Made by a program: the position numbers and the translations under genes. A stretch of 23,055 nucleotides of DNA from assembly GCA_025361465.1 (NCBI GenBank), contig JANYAG010000164.1, positions 1 through 23,055 of the forward strand. Direction: 5' to 3'. Below are positions 15,104-23,055 of this stretch, piece by piece (position 1 is the first letter of the stretch; every line of letters begins with the position of its first letter). A model generated the notes under the pieces. That model saw only the letters and a program-made list of their open reading frames with translations. It made no database searches and was not told where the DNA came from. Source of the stretch: Gemmatimonadota bacterium. GTDB lineage: Bacteria; Gemmatimonadota; Gemmatimonadetes; Gemmatimonadales; GWC2-71-9.

Positions 15104-16819
15104 TCAGCGCGGCCAGGCCACGCCAAGCTTGACGAGGGCCGCACGTATCCGCGCGTGCCGCTGCATCAGCCGGAGGTAGCCCGCTTCTTCGCCCCGGGCC
15201 TTCGCCCGGACGATGCGCACGGCGAGCTCCTTCTCACCGGCACTCCAGCGCCCGATGTCGGGAATCATGGCCAGGACCATGGCCAGGCCTTCAAAGAGGT
15301 GTCGTGCCGGCTCGTTCCACCGGCTGGTGTCGAGGTCGAGAGTCCGTGCGATGTACGCTGCCGAGTCGGCACGCATCGCCTGCGAATCCCCGCCGAACCT
15401 CCCTGCCATCCGCCGCTGGACGGCGAGGCCGATGTGGCGCGCCTCGAAACGGTCCCACGCGCGTTCGGTACCGTGTGGCCCGGCTGCGGGCATTTCGAAC
15501 AGCAGGTGGCCATCCGCCAGCTTCCGCAGCATGCGCGCGGGAGTCCGGTAGGCGCGATCCGCGGCCATGCGCCGCTCCTCCGCCAGCGTCAGATCGAGCA
15601 CCGCCGGCCGGACCGGACGGAACCCGAGCTTGCGATAGAACCAGAAAGCGCCCGACTCGATCCCCTCCTCGTTGGCATGACCGATCTGGTAGGGATCGAT
15701 CGAGAACACGGTCACGCCAAGCAGCTGCCGCATCAGCCGCAGGACGCGGCCAAACAGCCACGCGGTCTCGCCTTCGCGGAAGGTGTAATAGAGGTTGAAG
15801 CCGCTCTCGAGGCGCTCGAAGATCGACAGACCTTCGAAATACGCCACGGGCACCCCGTTCTTGAGGATCATGGCGGCGTGATAGGCACGGAGTGGCAGCC
15901 GATGCGCCGGCGGCACCCCGAACACGAACGCTTCGGTGCCGCGTCCGAAGTCCGCCTTGAGCACGTGCCGCACGTCGCCATGGGTGAAGCCGTGCAATTC
16001 CCGATAGCGTACGGCGGAGGTGCCGCGCGCCAGGTCCAGGATCCGTGCCCCCGCCACCGGCGAAAGGCGTGCAGTCGGAATCGGCGGCGAGGCAAGTTCC
16101 TTCACGAGCGAAATGTCGGCGCGCTGAATCAGTGGCGTGCGGTGGAAGTAGAACCGGCGTCGTGGTCTTGTCATCCCGGTGCGCGAGGCGGGGAAATCAA
16201 ACCTCCAGCGCACATGCAATTTGAGCGCGTCGTACAGCTCGGCCTTGGCCCGGTCTGGAATGTTGAGGGTCTCGAATCGCGTGATCAGCCAGTCGAGGTC
16301 GTTCCGCCGCCCCTTCGCAGCCCGCACCCAGTCGCGATACGGCACGTGCGCCTCGACCATGGCGTCTTCTTCCAGCAGCGGCAGGAAGCGCGGCATCGTG
16401 GCACCAAAGCGCTCGTCGTCGTCAAACCATTCCCAGTCGATCGCCACCTGCCCGGGATGGGTCGCGACAAGCCAGCGGACCATCGTGTAACTGAAGTTGC
16501 TCGTCACAAAGGTCCCGGCGAGACCGGAGACCTCCACCTCGTCGAATGGGGTCAGGTCTCCGCCCGAGTCCGCGAGCCTGGCGATGCGCCCGGAAAAGGA
16601 CTGCAGCATCGCGTCGACCTGACGCCTGATTCTCGCGCTCGGCGGGTAGGCACGGAGAAACAGCAGGCTTTCGTGAAGGCGGATCAGCGACTCCGCGTCC
16701 CCAAGACGTGACCGTGACAGCGTGGTCAAGGCGCGCAGGACCTCCGCCTCGCCGGTGCCGGGGCGCCGCTTCAACTCCTCCAGTGTCGCAAGTGTCTTGA
16801 GGGGGTTCCGCGTGGCCAT
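15104..16819 (-). CDS. Uncharacterised protein, possible GNAT-like C-terminal half
   Basis: The predicted protein has 571 residues from ATG 16819 (MATRNPLKTLATLEELKRRP). A TTG at 16846 is a less likely start. I do not recognise the family. The N-terminal half is mainly charged helices and contains VTSNFSYTMVRWLVATHPG and IDWEWFDDDERF. The region about 290-410 has features of a GNAT acyltransferase fold: AAMILKNGVPVAYFEG as a central strand pair and SGAFWFYRKLGFRPVRP, like the C-terminal GNAT strand. It has no signal peptide and no membrane helix, so it is cytoplasmic. The stop is 25 bp from the end of the 19-heme gene, in convergent orientation, so it is not part of the cytochrome operon. Confidence 0.7.
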   Translation of the reverse strand: MATRNPLKTLATLEELKRRPGTGEAEVLRALTTLSRSRLGDAESLIRLHESLLFLRAYPPSARIRRQVDAMLQSFSGRIARLADSGGDLTPFDEVEVSGLAGTFVTSNFSYTMVRWLVATHPGQVAIDWEWFDDDERFGATMPRFLPLLEEDAMVEAHVPYRDWVRAAKGRRNDLDWLITRFETLNIPDRAKAELYDALKLHVRWRFDFPASRTGMTRPRRRFYFHRTPLIQRADISLVKELASPPIPTARLSPVAGARILDLARGTSAVRYRELHGFTHGDVRHVLKADFGRGTEAFVFGVPPAHRLPLRAYHAAMILKNGVPVAYFEGLSIFERLESGFNLYYTFREGETAWLFGRVLRLMRQLLGVTVFSIDPYQIGHANEEGIESGAFWFYRKLGFRPVRPAVLDLTLAEERRMAADRAYRTPARMLRKLADGHLLFEMPAAGPHGTERAWDRFEARHIGLAVQRRMAGRFGGDSQAMRADSAAYIARTLDLDTSRWNEPARHLFEGLAMVLAMIPDIGRWSAGEKELAVRIVRAKARGEEAGYLRLMQRHARIRAALVKLGVAWPR

Positions 16820-16956
16820 CCGGATAGTATAGGTCAGGCCGCCCAAGCTGCACAGACGTCGGGGATCCCCCTACCGTCGATTCGGCGTTTCCTCCCGCGC
16901 CGGGAACGCCCGGAACCCCTTTGCTGGGCTGGATTTCCGGTGAAACCACTGCGCGA

Positions 16957-16985
16957 TTGACCACCTGCCGATCTGGAGATAATGT
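16957..16985 (+). promoter_or_regulatory. Candidate sigma-70-type promoter of the EF-G-like gene
   Basis: TTGACC (16957-16962), a 17-bp spacer and TAATGT (16980-16985). The overlapping GATAAT (16978-16983) is an alternative -10. It would give a leader of roughly 50 bp before the ATG at 17045. It lies in the 225-bp divergent gap with the uncharacterised minus-strand gene. Confidence 0.4.
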
Positions 16986-17044
16986 TCGGAATCGCAGCTG
17001 CCTCCAATCGCCGTCCGTGACTCCGTCCCGCACCGGGAATTGAC

Positions 17045-19090
17045 ATGGCCTCGCTTTCCATCAAGAACCTCCGCACGCTGGCATTGGTCGGCCAGGCTGG
17101 CAGCGGCAAGACCACCCTCGCCGAAGCACTCCTCGCCCGGGCGGGTGCGGTGACCACTCCCGGCATTGTCGAACGCGGCAGTACCGTCTGCGACTACCTC
17201 GCGGCGGAAAAGAAACTGCACCATTCCTTGAAGCTCGCGGTTGCGAGCTTTGAAGTGCATGGGACCCGCGTACACCTGCTGGACACCCCCGGATACCCGG
17301 ATTTTCTCGGCCACACGCTTCCCGCACTCACCGCGGTGGAAACGGCCGCGATCGTGATCAACGCGCGCAACGGCATCGAGCAAACCACGCTGCGCATGAT
17401 GGACTGGGCGCAGCGGATGGGACTCGACCGGGTCCTGGTCATCAATCAGATTGACACGGCAAGCGGTGACCTCGAGGCGCTGCTGGCGAACATTCGCGAG
17501 GTGTTCGGCAAGGAGTGCCTGCCGATCAACCTCCCGGCCGGCGGGGCCACCAGGGTTGTCGACTGCTTCTTCTCTCCCAGCGGCGAGTCCGATTTCTCGT
17601 CGGTGGAGCAGGCGCACAGCGAATTGGTGGACCAGGTCGTCGAGGTCGACGAGAACCTGATGGCGCTCTACCTCGAGAAGGGCGAGGTGTCACCCGACGA
17701 ACTGCACGAGCCGCTCGAGCGCGCCATGCGCGAGGGGCACCTGATTCCGGTCGTGTTCACCTCGGCAAAAATCGGCACGGGCATCGCCGAACTGCTCGAC
17801 GTGATCGTCAAGCTCCTGCCCAATCCCGCCGAGGGCAACCCGCCCCACTATGTCAGCACGGCGCTGGGCGAGGCCACCGACCTGACCACGGAGCCGGACC
17901 CCAAGAAGCACGTCGTGGCACACGTCTTCAAGCTCGAGACCGACCCGTTCCTCGGCCGTCTCGCGGTGCTGCGCGTGCACCAGGGGCGGATCACGCCCGA
18001 CATGCAGCTCTACGCCGGCGATGCCAAGAAGCCCTTCAAGCCGGGCCATCTCTGGTTGCTGCGCGGCAAGCAGCAGATCCCCCTCGAGGAGGCACTGCCG
18101 GGCGACATCTGCGCCATCTCCAAGATCGACGAGCTGCGGTTCGGCCATGTCCTCCACGATGCGCCTGGCGATGCCCATATCCACGCCCCACCCCTCGAGT
18201 TCCCGTCCTCGGTGTTCGGGCTCACCCTGCTGCCGAAGACGCGCGGCGACGAGCAGAAACTGTCCGACGTGCTGCACCGGTTCAGTGCCGAGGATCCCTG
18301 CTTCCGGGTCGAGCGGAACGCCGGCAACAATGAGACGGTGATTCGCGGCCTCGGCGAGCTGCATCTCCGGACCCTGCTCGAGCGCATGGCCGGCGAATAC
18401 AAGCTCGCCGTCGAAACCCGGCCGCCAAGCATCCCGTTCCGCGAGACCATCGCGGCAAAGGCCGAGGGACACTGCCGGCACAAGAAGCAGACCGGCGGCG
18501 CCGGGCAGTTCGGCGAAGTGTACCTGCGGGTGGAGCCGCTGCCGCGCGGCTCGGGCTTCGAGTTCTCCAACGAGGTGAAGGGCGGGACGATTCCTTCGGT
18601 GTACATCCCCGCGGTGGAGAAGGGCGTGCGCTCGGTGCTCGAACCGGGCTTCGTGGCGGGCTACCCGTTGCAGGACTTGCGTGTCATCGTCTACGACGGC
18701 AAGAGCCACGCGGTCGATTCCAAGGAAATCGCCTTCGTCTCCGCTGGACGCAAGGCGTTCCTCGAGGCGCTCTCCAAGGCCCGCGCGCAGGTGCTCGAGC
18801 CCATTGTGGTCATCGAAGTACTGGTGCCGAGTTCGCAGATCGGCGACCTCACCGGTGAACTCAGCGGGCGCCGGGCCCACATTCGGGGCACCGATATGCT
18901 GCGCTCCGGCCTCAGCAAGGTGGCCGCGCTGGTGCCGCTGTCAGAGCTGGAGACCTTTCCCGCGCGACTGAAGTCCATCACCGCTGGCGAAGGGTCGTAC
19001 ACCCTGGAGTTCAGCCACTACGAGCCGGCGCCGCTGCTGCTGCAGCAGAAGCTGGCCGCAGCCCACAAGCCGCAGGTCGAGGCGGACTAG
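17045..19090 (+). CDS. Elongation factor G-like GTPase (FusA2 type)
   Basis: The predicted protein has 681 residues with the full EF-G domain order. The GTPase domain has the P-loop GQAGSGKT (16-23), switch-I-like STVCDYLAAEKK (46-57), DTPGYPDF (80-87) and the G4 box NQID (134-137). Domain II includes HVFKLETDPFLGRLAVLRVH. Domains III to V include GLGELHLRTLLERM and the domain IV loop KKQTGGAGQFGEVYLR. TTVCD/STVCD and GYxDF in place of the canonical AHIDAGKT and DTPGHVDF patterns mark the EF-G-like paralogue group (for example M. tuberculosis FusA2, Rv0120c), not the main translocase. G4 has Gln where NKxD normally has Lys. The gene stands alone, without rpsL, rpsG or tuf, which also argues for an accessory paralogue. 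Its role is not established. Confidence 0.9.
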   Translation: MASLSIKNLRTLALVGQAGSGKTTLAEALLARAGAVTTPGIVERGSTVCDYLAAEKKLHHSLKLAVASFEVHGTRVHLLDTPGYPDFLGHTLPALTAVETAAIVINARNGIEQTTLRMMDWAQRMGLDRVLVINQIDTASGDLEALLANIREVFGKECLPINLPAGGATRVVDCFFSPSGESDFSSVEQAHSELVDQVVEVDENLMALYLEKGEVSPDELHEPLERAMREGHLIPVVFTSAKIGTGIAELLDVIVKLLPNPAEGNPPHYVSTALGEATDLTTEPDPKKHVVAHVFKLETDPFLGRLAVLRVHQGRITPDMQLYAGDAKKPFKPGHLWLLRGKQQIPLEEALPGDICAISKIDELRFGHVLHDAPGDAHIHAPPLEFPSSVFGLTLLPKTRGDEQKLSDVLHRFSAEDPCFRVERNAGNNETVIRGLGELHLRTLLERMAGEYKLAVETRPPSIPFRETIAAKAEGHCRHKKQTGGAGQFGEVYLRVEPLPRGSGFEFSNEVKGGTIPSVYIPAVEKGVRSVLEPGFVAGYPLQDLRVIVYDGKSHAVDSKEIAFVSAGRKAFLEALSKARAQVLEPIVVIEVLVPSSQIGDLTGELSGRRAHIRGTDMLRSGLSKVAALVPLSELETFPARLKSITAGEGSYTLEFSHYEPAPLLLQQKLAAAHKPQVEAD

Positions 19091-19273
19091 ACCGCCGCCA
19101 TCACGCCCTCCTTCGATGCCGATGACGCAATCCCACAACGCGTCGTCGGCATTCGCTTTCCGTGCCCTCCTCCCCAGCGAACTTTCCATCCGGCCGGGCC
19201 GGCATAGCTTTTCATCGTGCAGGGCAATGGTGTCCTGGCGCGCGGTCGGGGCCAGCACGAGGCGCCGCATCAC

Positions 19274-19278
19274 GGAGG
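19274..19278 (+). promoter_or_regulatory. Ribosome binding site of the DUF47 gene
   Basis: GGAGG, 10 bp before ATG 19289. It supports this start over the in-frame upstream GTG at 19217. Confidence 0.5.
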
Positions 19279-19288
19279 GATCGCAACG

Positions 19289-19933
19289 ATGACCATCCTG
19301 TTCCGCCAGACCCACGAACTTGAAGCGGAAACCGATGAGTACCTCGACCTGATCATCCAGGGCGGCTTGCTCTACCGGCAGGGCGTGAAATGCTACCTCG
19401 AGCACCGCTTCGAGGAGTTCGAGGCGCGACTGCTGGAGCTGCGGTCGGTGGAGCAACGGGGGGACACCTTGCGGCGATCCATCGAAAGCAAGCTCTACTT
19501 GCAGACCCTGATCCCCGAATCGCGCGGCGACGTCCTCGGACTGCTCGAGAGCGCCGACGAGGTGCTCAACCTGATCACCTCGACACTGCTGCATTTTTCC
19601 ACCGAACATCCCGAACTGCCGGACAACCTGAATCCCCTCTTCTTCGATCTCGCGGACAACGCCATCGCATCGGTCGAGGCGATGGTCGGGGGCTGCAGAG
19701 CCTACTTCCGCGACCTCAGTGCGGTGCGCGATCATATCTCGCGAGCCCAGGGGTTGCGCGAGGAGGTCAACCGGCTCGCCGAGACGTATGTCCGCGCGAT
19801 CTTCAAGCTGGACCTGCACCTCAGCCACAAGAGCCAGTTGCGCTACTTCGTGGCGCACACCGAGCGGATCGCCGAGGACGCCGACGACGTCTGCGACCGC
19901 CTGGCGATCGCCGCCATCAAGCGGTACGTGTGA
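19289..19933 (+). CDS. DUF47 / PhoU-like phosphate transport accessory protein
   Basis: This 214-residue all-helical protein, MTILFRQTHELEAETDEYLD onwards, resembles the DUF47 (TIGR00153, PhoU-related) family that is commonly encoded next to PiT phosphate transporters and is thought to modulate them. Visible traits are the long helices with regular Glu/Arg/Leu spacing (FEEFEARLLELRSVEQRGD), the RSIESKLY and LIPESRGDVLGLLESADEVL segments typical of the family, and IAEDADDVCDRLAIAAIKRY at the C-terminus. PhoU-type proteins bind metals through acidic clusters, and ESADEVL and DADDVCD are candidates. The stop is 4 bp before the PiT start, implying co-translation. Confidence 0.88.
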   Translation: MTILFRQTHELEAETDEYLDLIIQGGLLYRQGVKCYLEHRFEEFEARLLELRSVEQRGDTLRRSIESKLYLQTLIPESRGDVLGLLESADEVLNLITSTLLHFSTEHPELPDNLNPLFFDLADNAIASVEAMVGGCRAYFRDLSAVRDHISRAQGLREEVNRLAETYVRAIFKLDLHLSHKSQLRYFVAHTERIAEDADDVCDRLAIAAIKRYV

Positions 19934-19937
19934 CGCG

Positions 19938-21011
19938 ATGATCTGGTTCTTCCTGCTGAGCGGCCTCTTTCTCGGCTGGTCGCTCGGCGCCAACGATGCC
20001 GCCAACATCTTCGGCACCGCCGTCGGTTCCCGAATGGTCTCCTTCCGGGTCGCGGCCCTGATCGCCAGCATCTTCGTGGTGCTTGGCGCCGTGATCGGTG
20101 GAGCCGGCGCCACCGGGACACTGGGCGCCCTCGGGGCGGTCAATGCGATCGCGGGATCGTTCACCGTCGCGCTCACCGCCGGCATCACCGTGGCGTGGAA
20201 GAGCCACTCCGGACTCCCGGTCTCGACCTCGCAGGCCATCGTCGGGGCGATCATCGGCTGGAACTTCTTCACCGGTTCACCGACCGGTCACGCGACCCTG
20301 GTACAGATCATGAGCGCGTGGGTGATCTCCCCCCTCCTCGCCGCCGGCTTCGCCATCGTGCTCTACCTGGGAGCCCGTTGGTGGCTCGCCCGACGCCGGA
20401 TCCATCTCCTGTCGTTGGATGCCTATACCCGCCTCGGCCTGATCGTCGTGGGCGCGGCAGGCGCCTACATCCTCGGCGCCAACAACATCGCCAACGTGAT
20501 GGGCGTCTTCGTTCCCGCCTCGCCCTTCGACGAGCTCCGGTTTGGTTCCGTCATCCGCATCACCGGCGCCGAACAACTTTTCCTGCTGGGCGGCGTGGCC
20601 ATCGCCATCGGGATCTACACCGACTCGCGCCGGGTGATGGCCACGGTCGGCAGCCAGATCTTCAAGCTGACCCCGATCCTGGCCCTCATCGTCGTGCTGG
20701 CGCATACCCTGGCGCTTTTCGTCTTCACCTCCCAGGGACTGCAACACGCACTGCACGCCATTGGCCTCCCGGCGCCACCACTGGTGCCGGTGTCGTCCAC
20801 CCAGGCCATCATCGGCGCGATCCTCGGCATCGCCCTCGTCAAGCGCGGCAAGGGAATTCAGTACGGCACGCTCGGCCGCGTCGCGGTCGGCTGGATCATG
20901 ACGCCGATCATGGCAGGGTTGCTGAGCTTCGTGCTGCTCTTCTTCGTGCAGAACGTCTTCGAGCAGAAGGTGGTGGATCGGCCTCCGGCGACGGCAACCA
21001 GCCGGCACTAG
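19938..21011 (+). CDS. PiT-family inorganic phosphate transporter
   Basis: This 357-residue polytopic membrane protein has the inverted-repeat signature of PiT (PF01384) transporters: GANDAANIFG at about 17-26 and the matching GANNIANVMGVF in the second half, plus PVSTSQAIVGAIIGW and PVSSTQAIIGAILGI. It should import phosphate (as a metal-phosphate complex) with H+ or Na+ across the inner membrane. About ten hydrophobic helices are visible. The start ATG at 19938 follows the DUF47 stop closely, giving the common DUF47-pit operon. It is shorter than E. coli PitA (about 500 residues), as expected for the compact bacterial/archaeal subgroup. Confidence 0.93.
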   Translation: MIWFFLLSGLFLGWSLGANDAANIFGTAVGSRMVSFRVAALIASIFVVLGAVIGGAGATGTLGALGAVNAIAGSFTVALTAGITVAWKSHSGLPVSTSQAIVGAIIGWNFFTGSPTGHATLVQIMSAWVISPLLAAGFAIVLYLGARWWLARRRIHLLSLDAYTRLGLIVVGAAGAYILGANNIANVMGVFVPASPFDELRFGSVIRITGAEQLFLLGGVAIAIGIYTDSRRVMATVGSQIFKLTPILALIVVLAHTLALFVFTSQGLQHALHAIGLPAPPLVPVSSTQAIIGAILGIALVKRGKGIQYGTLGRVAVGWIMTPIMAGLLSFVLLFFVQNVFEQKVVDRPPATATSRH

Positions 21012-21082
21012 GCAGGGATCACGACCGCGAGGCGTGGCCGCCATCGCCGGACCTGCCGCGTCATCGCACGCCAGTGTGTCGG

Positions 21083-22729
21083 CTAGTGGACGATCACCGT
21101 TCCGGTCATCCCCGCGTGAATGATGCAGTGGTAATTGTACGTGCCGGCCGTGGTGAAGCCGCGTGATACCGTGGCATTCGACGTTGTGGCGGAAATGTCG
21201 GCCGGCGTGCCTGGACCCACGGTGTCGAAGAACACCGTGTGCCCGAGACTGGCGAAGACCCAGTTCACGGTGCCGTTCCGGGCGATGTCGACGGTGGCAG
21301 GGCTGAAGATCGCACCCGGCGTCGCGTCCACATTCGCGCTGGCAGGAAACACGGGCGCCGGCGTGACGCTGACGGCGATCGGTGAACTGCTGACCAGACC
21401 GAACGACGCGGTGATATTGGCCGTGCCAGGCAGGATGCCGGCCACCACACCGTTCGAGTTCACCGATGCGACCGTCGTGGCATCCGATGCCCACGTCACA
21501 ACCGCCGTCATCGCCAGGCCGTTCTGGTCCCGGGAAGTGGGGACGAGCTCCAATTCCTGGCCAACCTGGACGCTCGAACCACCACTGATCGCGATCGTCG
21601 TGAGGATCTGTGGCGTCACCGTGACGAGCTGACCCGCGCTGATGCTCCCCGACGACGCCGTGATCGTGGCCGTACCGGACGAGACACCGGTCACGAGCCC
21701 CGTGGTGCCAACCGTGGCGATACCGGTGGCATTCGACGACCAGGTGATCGGTGCGGCGAAGGCGTTGCCGAACTGATCCTTCGGCGACCCGGTGAGCTGC
21801 AGCGCCGAGTGCGCCACGACCGTGGTGCTTCCGCTGATGACGATCGCGGAGAGGACCGGAGGTGTCGGTGTCACGGAGATCGTCGCGTTCGCCACCACGC
21901 CAGCCGATGTCGCTGTAATGATCGCGGTCCCCGCAGCAACACCCGTCACCAGTCCGGTACTGCTCACCGTGGCGATACCTGCGGCACTCGACAACCAGGC
22001 CGGTGTCGCGGCGATGAGATTGCCGACCTGGTCCTTGGCAGACGCCGCAAGCTGCAGCGTCTGGCCGACGACGACTGACGTTCCGCCGCTGAGCGTGATC
22101 GTCGTCAGCACCGGGGCAGCAACCGTGATGGGCACTGAGCCGCTCACGCCCCCCGCCGTGGCAGTGATCACCGCGGTTCCCGGCGAGACACCAGTCACCA
22201 CGCCGCTGCCGGAGACCGTCGCAACGCCTGTCGCCCCCGTGGCCCAGACAATGGCCGCGGCAATTGCGCCACCATTCTGGTCCTTGGGCGCGGCCGTGAG
22301 CTGCAGCGCGGCGCCAGCCACGACAGTTGTCCCACCGCTCAGGGTGATCGAGGTGAGCACCGGCACGGCCGGCACCGTGATGGTGGCGGTGGCGCTCACG
22401 CTGCCGGATGTGGCCGTGATGACCGCCGTCCCAGGCGCAACACCAGTCACCACGCCGCTGCTGCTCACCGTCGCGACCCCGGCGGACCCTGACGTCCAAT
22501 TGATCGTGACCGCGATGGCGCTGCCGTTCTGGTCCTTCGGGATCGCTGTGAGGGACAGCGAAGCGCCCACGGCGACCGTGGTTTCACCCGAGATGGTGAT
22601 CGCTGTCAGGACCGGCGGCGGGGGTGGCGGTGGTGGCGTCGTTGGGGAACCGCCGCCGCCCCCGCATGATGCGCCGAGCAGCGCGGCGGCAATCGCGACT
22701 AGCCGTGACACGCCGCGTAGAGTCGACAT
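21083..22729 (-). CDS. Lipoprotein with five Ig-like repeats and a C-terminal cupredoxin domain
   Basis: The predicted protein has 548 residues. A signal peptide with a lipobox-like LLGASC (Cys22) leads to a Gly-rich stretch and a run of eight prolines (32-39), likely a flexible spacer. Five Big_2-type Ig-like repeats follow at about 40-120, 123-204, 206-287, 292-372 and 375-457, each with the pattern V...TTV..G..L.L.A...KDQ.G..I, then GVATVSSSGVVTGV and TAVITATSG. The last 85 residues are a plastocyanin-like cupredoxin: LGHTVFFD (His497) and YNYHCIIHAGMTG (Cys535, His538, Met541) supply a type 1 copper site. The protein should be an exported electron carrier or copper binder held away from the membrane by the repeats. 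The stop faces the PiT gene. Confidence 0.88.
   Translation of the reverse strand: MSTLRGVSRLVAIAAALLGASCGGGGGSPTTPPPPPPPPVLTAITISGETTVAVGASLSLTAIPKDQNGSAIAVTINWTSGSAGVATVSSSGVVTGVAPGTAVITATSGSVSATATITVPAVPVLTSITLSGGTTVVAGAALQLTAAPKDQNGGAIAAAIVWATGATGVATVSGSGVVTGVSPGTAVITATAGGVSGSVPITVAAPVLTTITLSGGTSVVVGQTLQLAASAKDQVGNLIAATPAWLSSAAGIATVSSTGLVTGVAAGTAIITATSAGVVANATISVTPTPPVLSAIVISGSTTVVAHSALQLTGSPKDQFGNAFAAPITWSSNATGIATVGTTGLVTGVSSGTATITASSGSISAGQLVTVTPQILTTIAISGGSSVQVGQELELVPTSRDQNGLAMTAVVTWASDATTVASVNSNGVVAGILPGTANITASFGLVSSSPIAVSVTPAPVFPASANVDATPGAIFSPATVDIARNGTVNWVFASLGHTVFFDTVGPGTPADISATTSNATVSRGFTTAGTYNYHCIIHAGMTGTVIVH
21356..22612 (-). repeat. Five tandem ~250-bp Ig-like domain repeats
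   Basis: These bases encode residues 40-458. The repeats share KDQxG, an ATVSS/ATVGT-like strand followed by GxVTGV, and ITATSG-like strands, at about 83-84 residue periods. The first three are the most alike, suggesting recent duplication. The fifth is the most diverged (KDQ replaced by RDQ, GVVAGIL in place of GVVTGV). Confidence 0.8.
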
Positions 22730-22890
22730 GGTCCGCCATCCTGTCTGAGGTTCGGGAACTTCATCCCAGATCGGATCGCCAATTCCGACTCTTTTAGTCT
22801 ACGATAGTCCCCCTCCGCGCGCCAGTGACGGGCGGCGAAGAGAATCCCGGTATCGTCCTTCTCCGTGAAGCGGCCGATGTGACGGGTGCG

Positions 22891-23055
22891 CTACGCCGGA
22901 CGATCCGGCGCCGGCCGTTCAGTTGCGGCAGCGGTCCCGGGACCGGGAAGCGGCGGGCCGGCGTCATCCGTCGAGGCCGCCGCCAGCAGTGCTTCTACCG
23001 ACGGAGCGCGATAGACCACTCTCGCCCCATTCGCCGGGAGGCCGCCGGTATCGGC
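22891..23055 (-). CDS. C-terminal 54 residues of an unidentified protein (partial)
   Basis: The reverse strand is open from the window edge to a TAG at 22891-22893. The tail starts ADTGGLPANGARVVYRAPSV, continues EALLAAAS, and ends in a Pro/Ala-rich disordered stretch. It would lie upstream of and co-directional with the cupredoxin lipoprotein, 161 bp away. I recognise no family. The opposite strand is also open in one frame over this short stretch, so the assignment is uncertain. Confidence 0.4.
   Translation of the reverse strand, partial: ADTGGLPANGARVVYRAPSVEALLAAASTDDAGPPLPGPGTAAATERPAPDRPA

Noticed and set aside
19192..19210. CCGGCC/GGCCGG palindrome near TAGCTTTT as a terminator for the EF-G-like gene
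   Set aside because: The loop would be one base unless the stem shrinks to four pairs, and the T-run is short and offset. It is more likely chance in GC-rich DNA.
20277..22499. A 740-codon minus-strand frame over the PiT and Ig-like genes
   Set aside because: It reads through two real genes on opposite strands. The Ig-like/cupredoxin frame (21083-22729) explains the right part, and the left part is PiT antisense.

Overview
The window is GC-rich bacterial DNA, tightly packed with genes on both strands. It carries lipoproteins built from bacterial Ig-like (Big_2-type) repeats, a FusA2-type EF-G paralogue, a DUF47/PiT phosphate pair and large multiheme cytochromes. This mix suggests a soil or sediment bacterium of the Gemmatimonadota or a similar phylum (Acidobacteriota, Myxococcota). 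That placement is inference: there is no rRNA or other marker here. I saw no tRNA, rRNA, CRISPR array, transposase or phage gene.

Layout. Bases 1-1940 (minus strand) hold a membrane TPR protein, PdxH and a thiolase cut by the window edge. Bases 2140-2955 (plus) hold a small Ig-like lipoprotein. Bases 2975-9246 (minus) form a tight run of five genes: a seven-heme NapC/NirT-type membrane cytochrome, a DUF2339 membrane protein, a GMC oxidoreductase with a five-cysteine cluster, a Gfo/Idh/MocA oxidoreductase and a YdjM-type membrane protein. Bases 9528-15078 (plus, divergent) hold three cytochromes: a tetraheme c554-like protein, a 13-heme protein fused to a b-type membrane domain, and a 19-heme protein with the same architecture. 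Next come an uncharacterised protein (15104-16819, minus), an EF-G-like GTPase (17045-19090, plus), a DUF47 plus PiT phosphate transport pair (19289-21011, plus), a lipoprotein with five Ig-like repeats and a C-terminal blue-copper domain (21083-22729, minus), and the tail of an unidentified gene at the right edge.

The centre of interest is the divergent cytochrome locus at 7717-15078. Four adjacent genes encode 43 c-type heme sites (7+4+13+19). The two largest proteins each join a periplasmic heme wire to an inner-membrane b-type cytochrome module, the plan known from Geobacter CbcL but with more hemes. Motif spacing shows the 19-heme protein is two copies of an eight-heme unit plus three more hemes, and the 13-heme protein contains a tandem four-heme unit with a 129-residue period. 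A reasonable model is that the NapC-like protein and the two b/c fusions exchange electrons with the quinone pool, and that the small c554-like protein shuttles electrons in the periplasm. The terminal acceptor or donor is not encoded here, and no outer-membrane porin is visible. Two palindromes in the shared 281-bp upstream region could coordinate the divergent genes.
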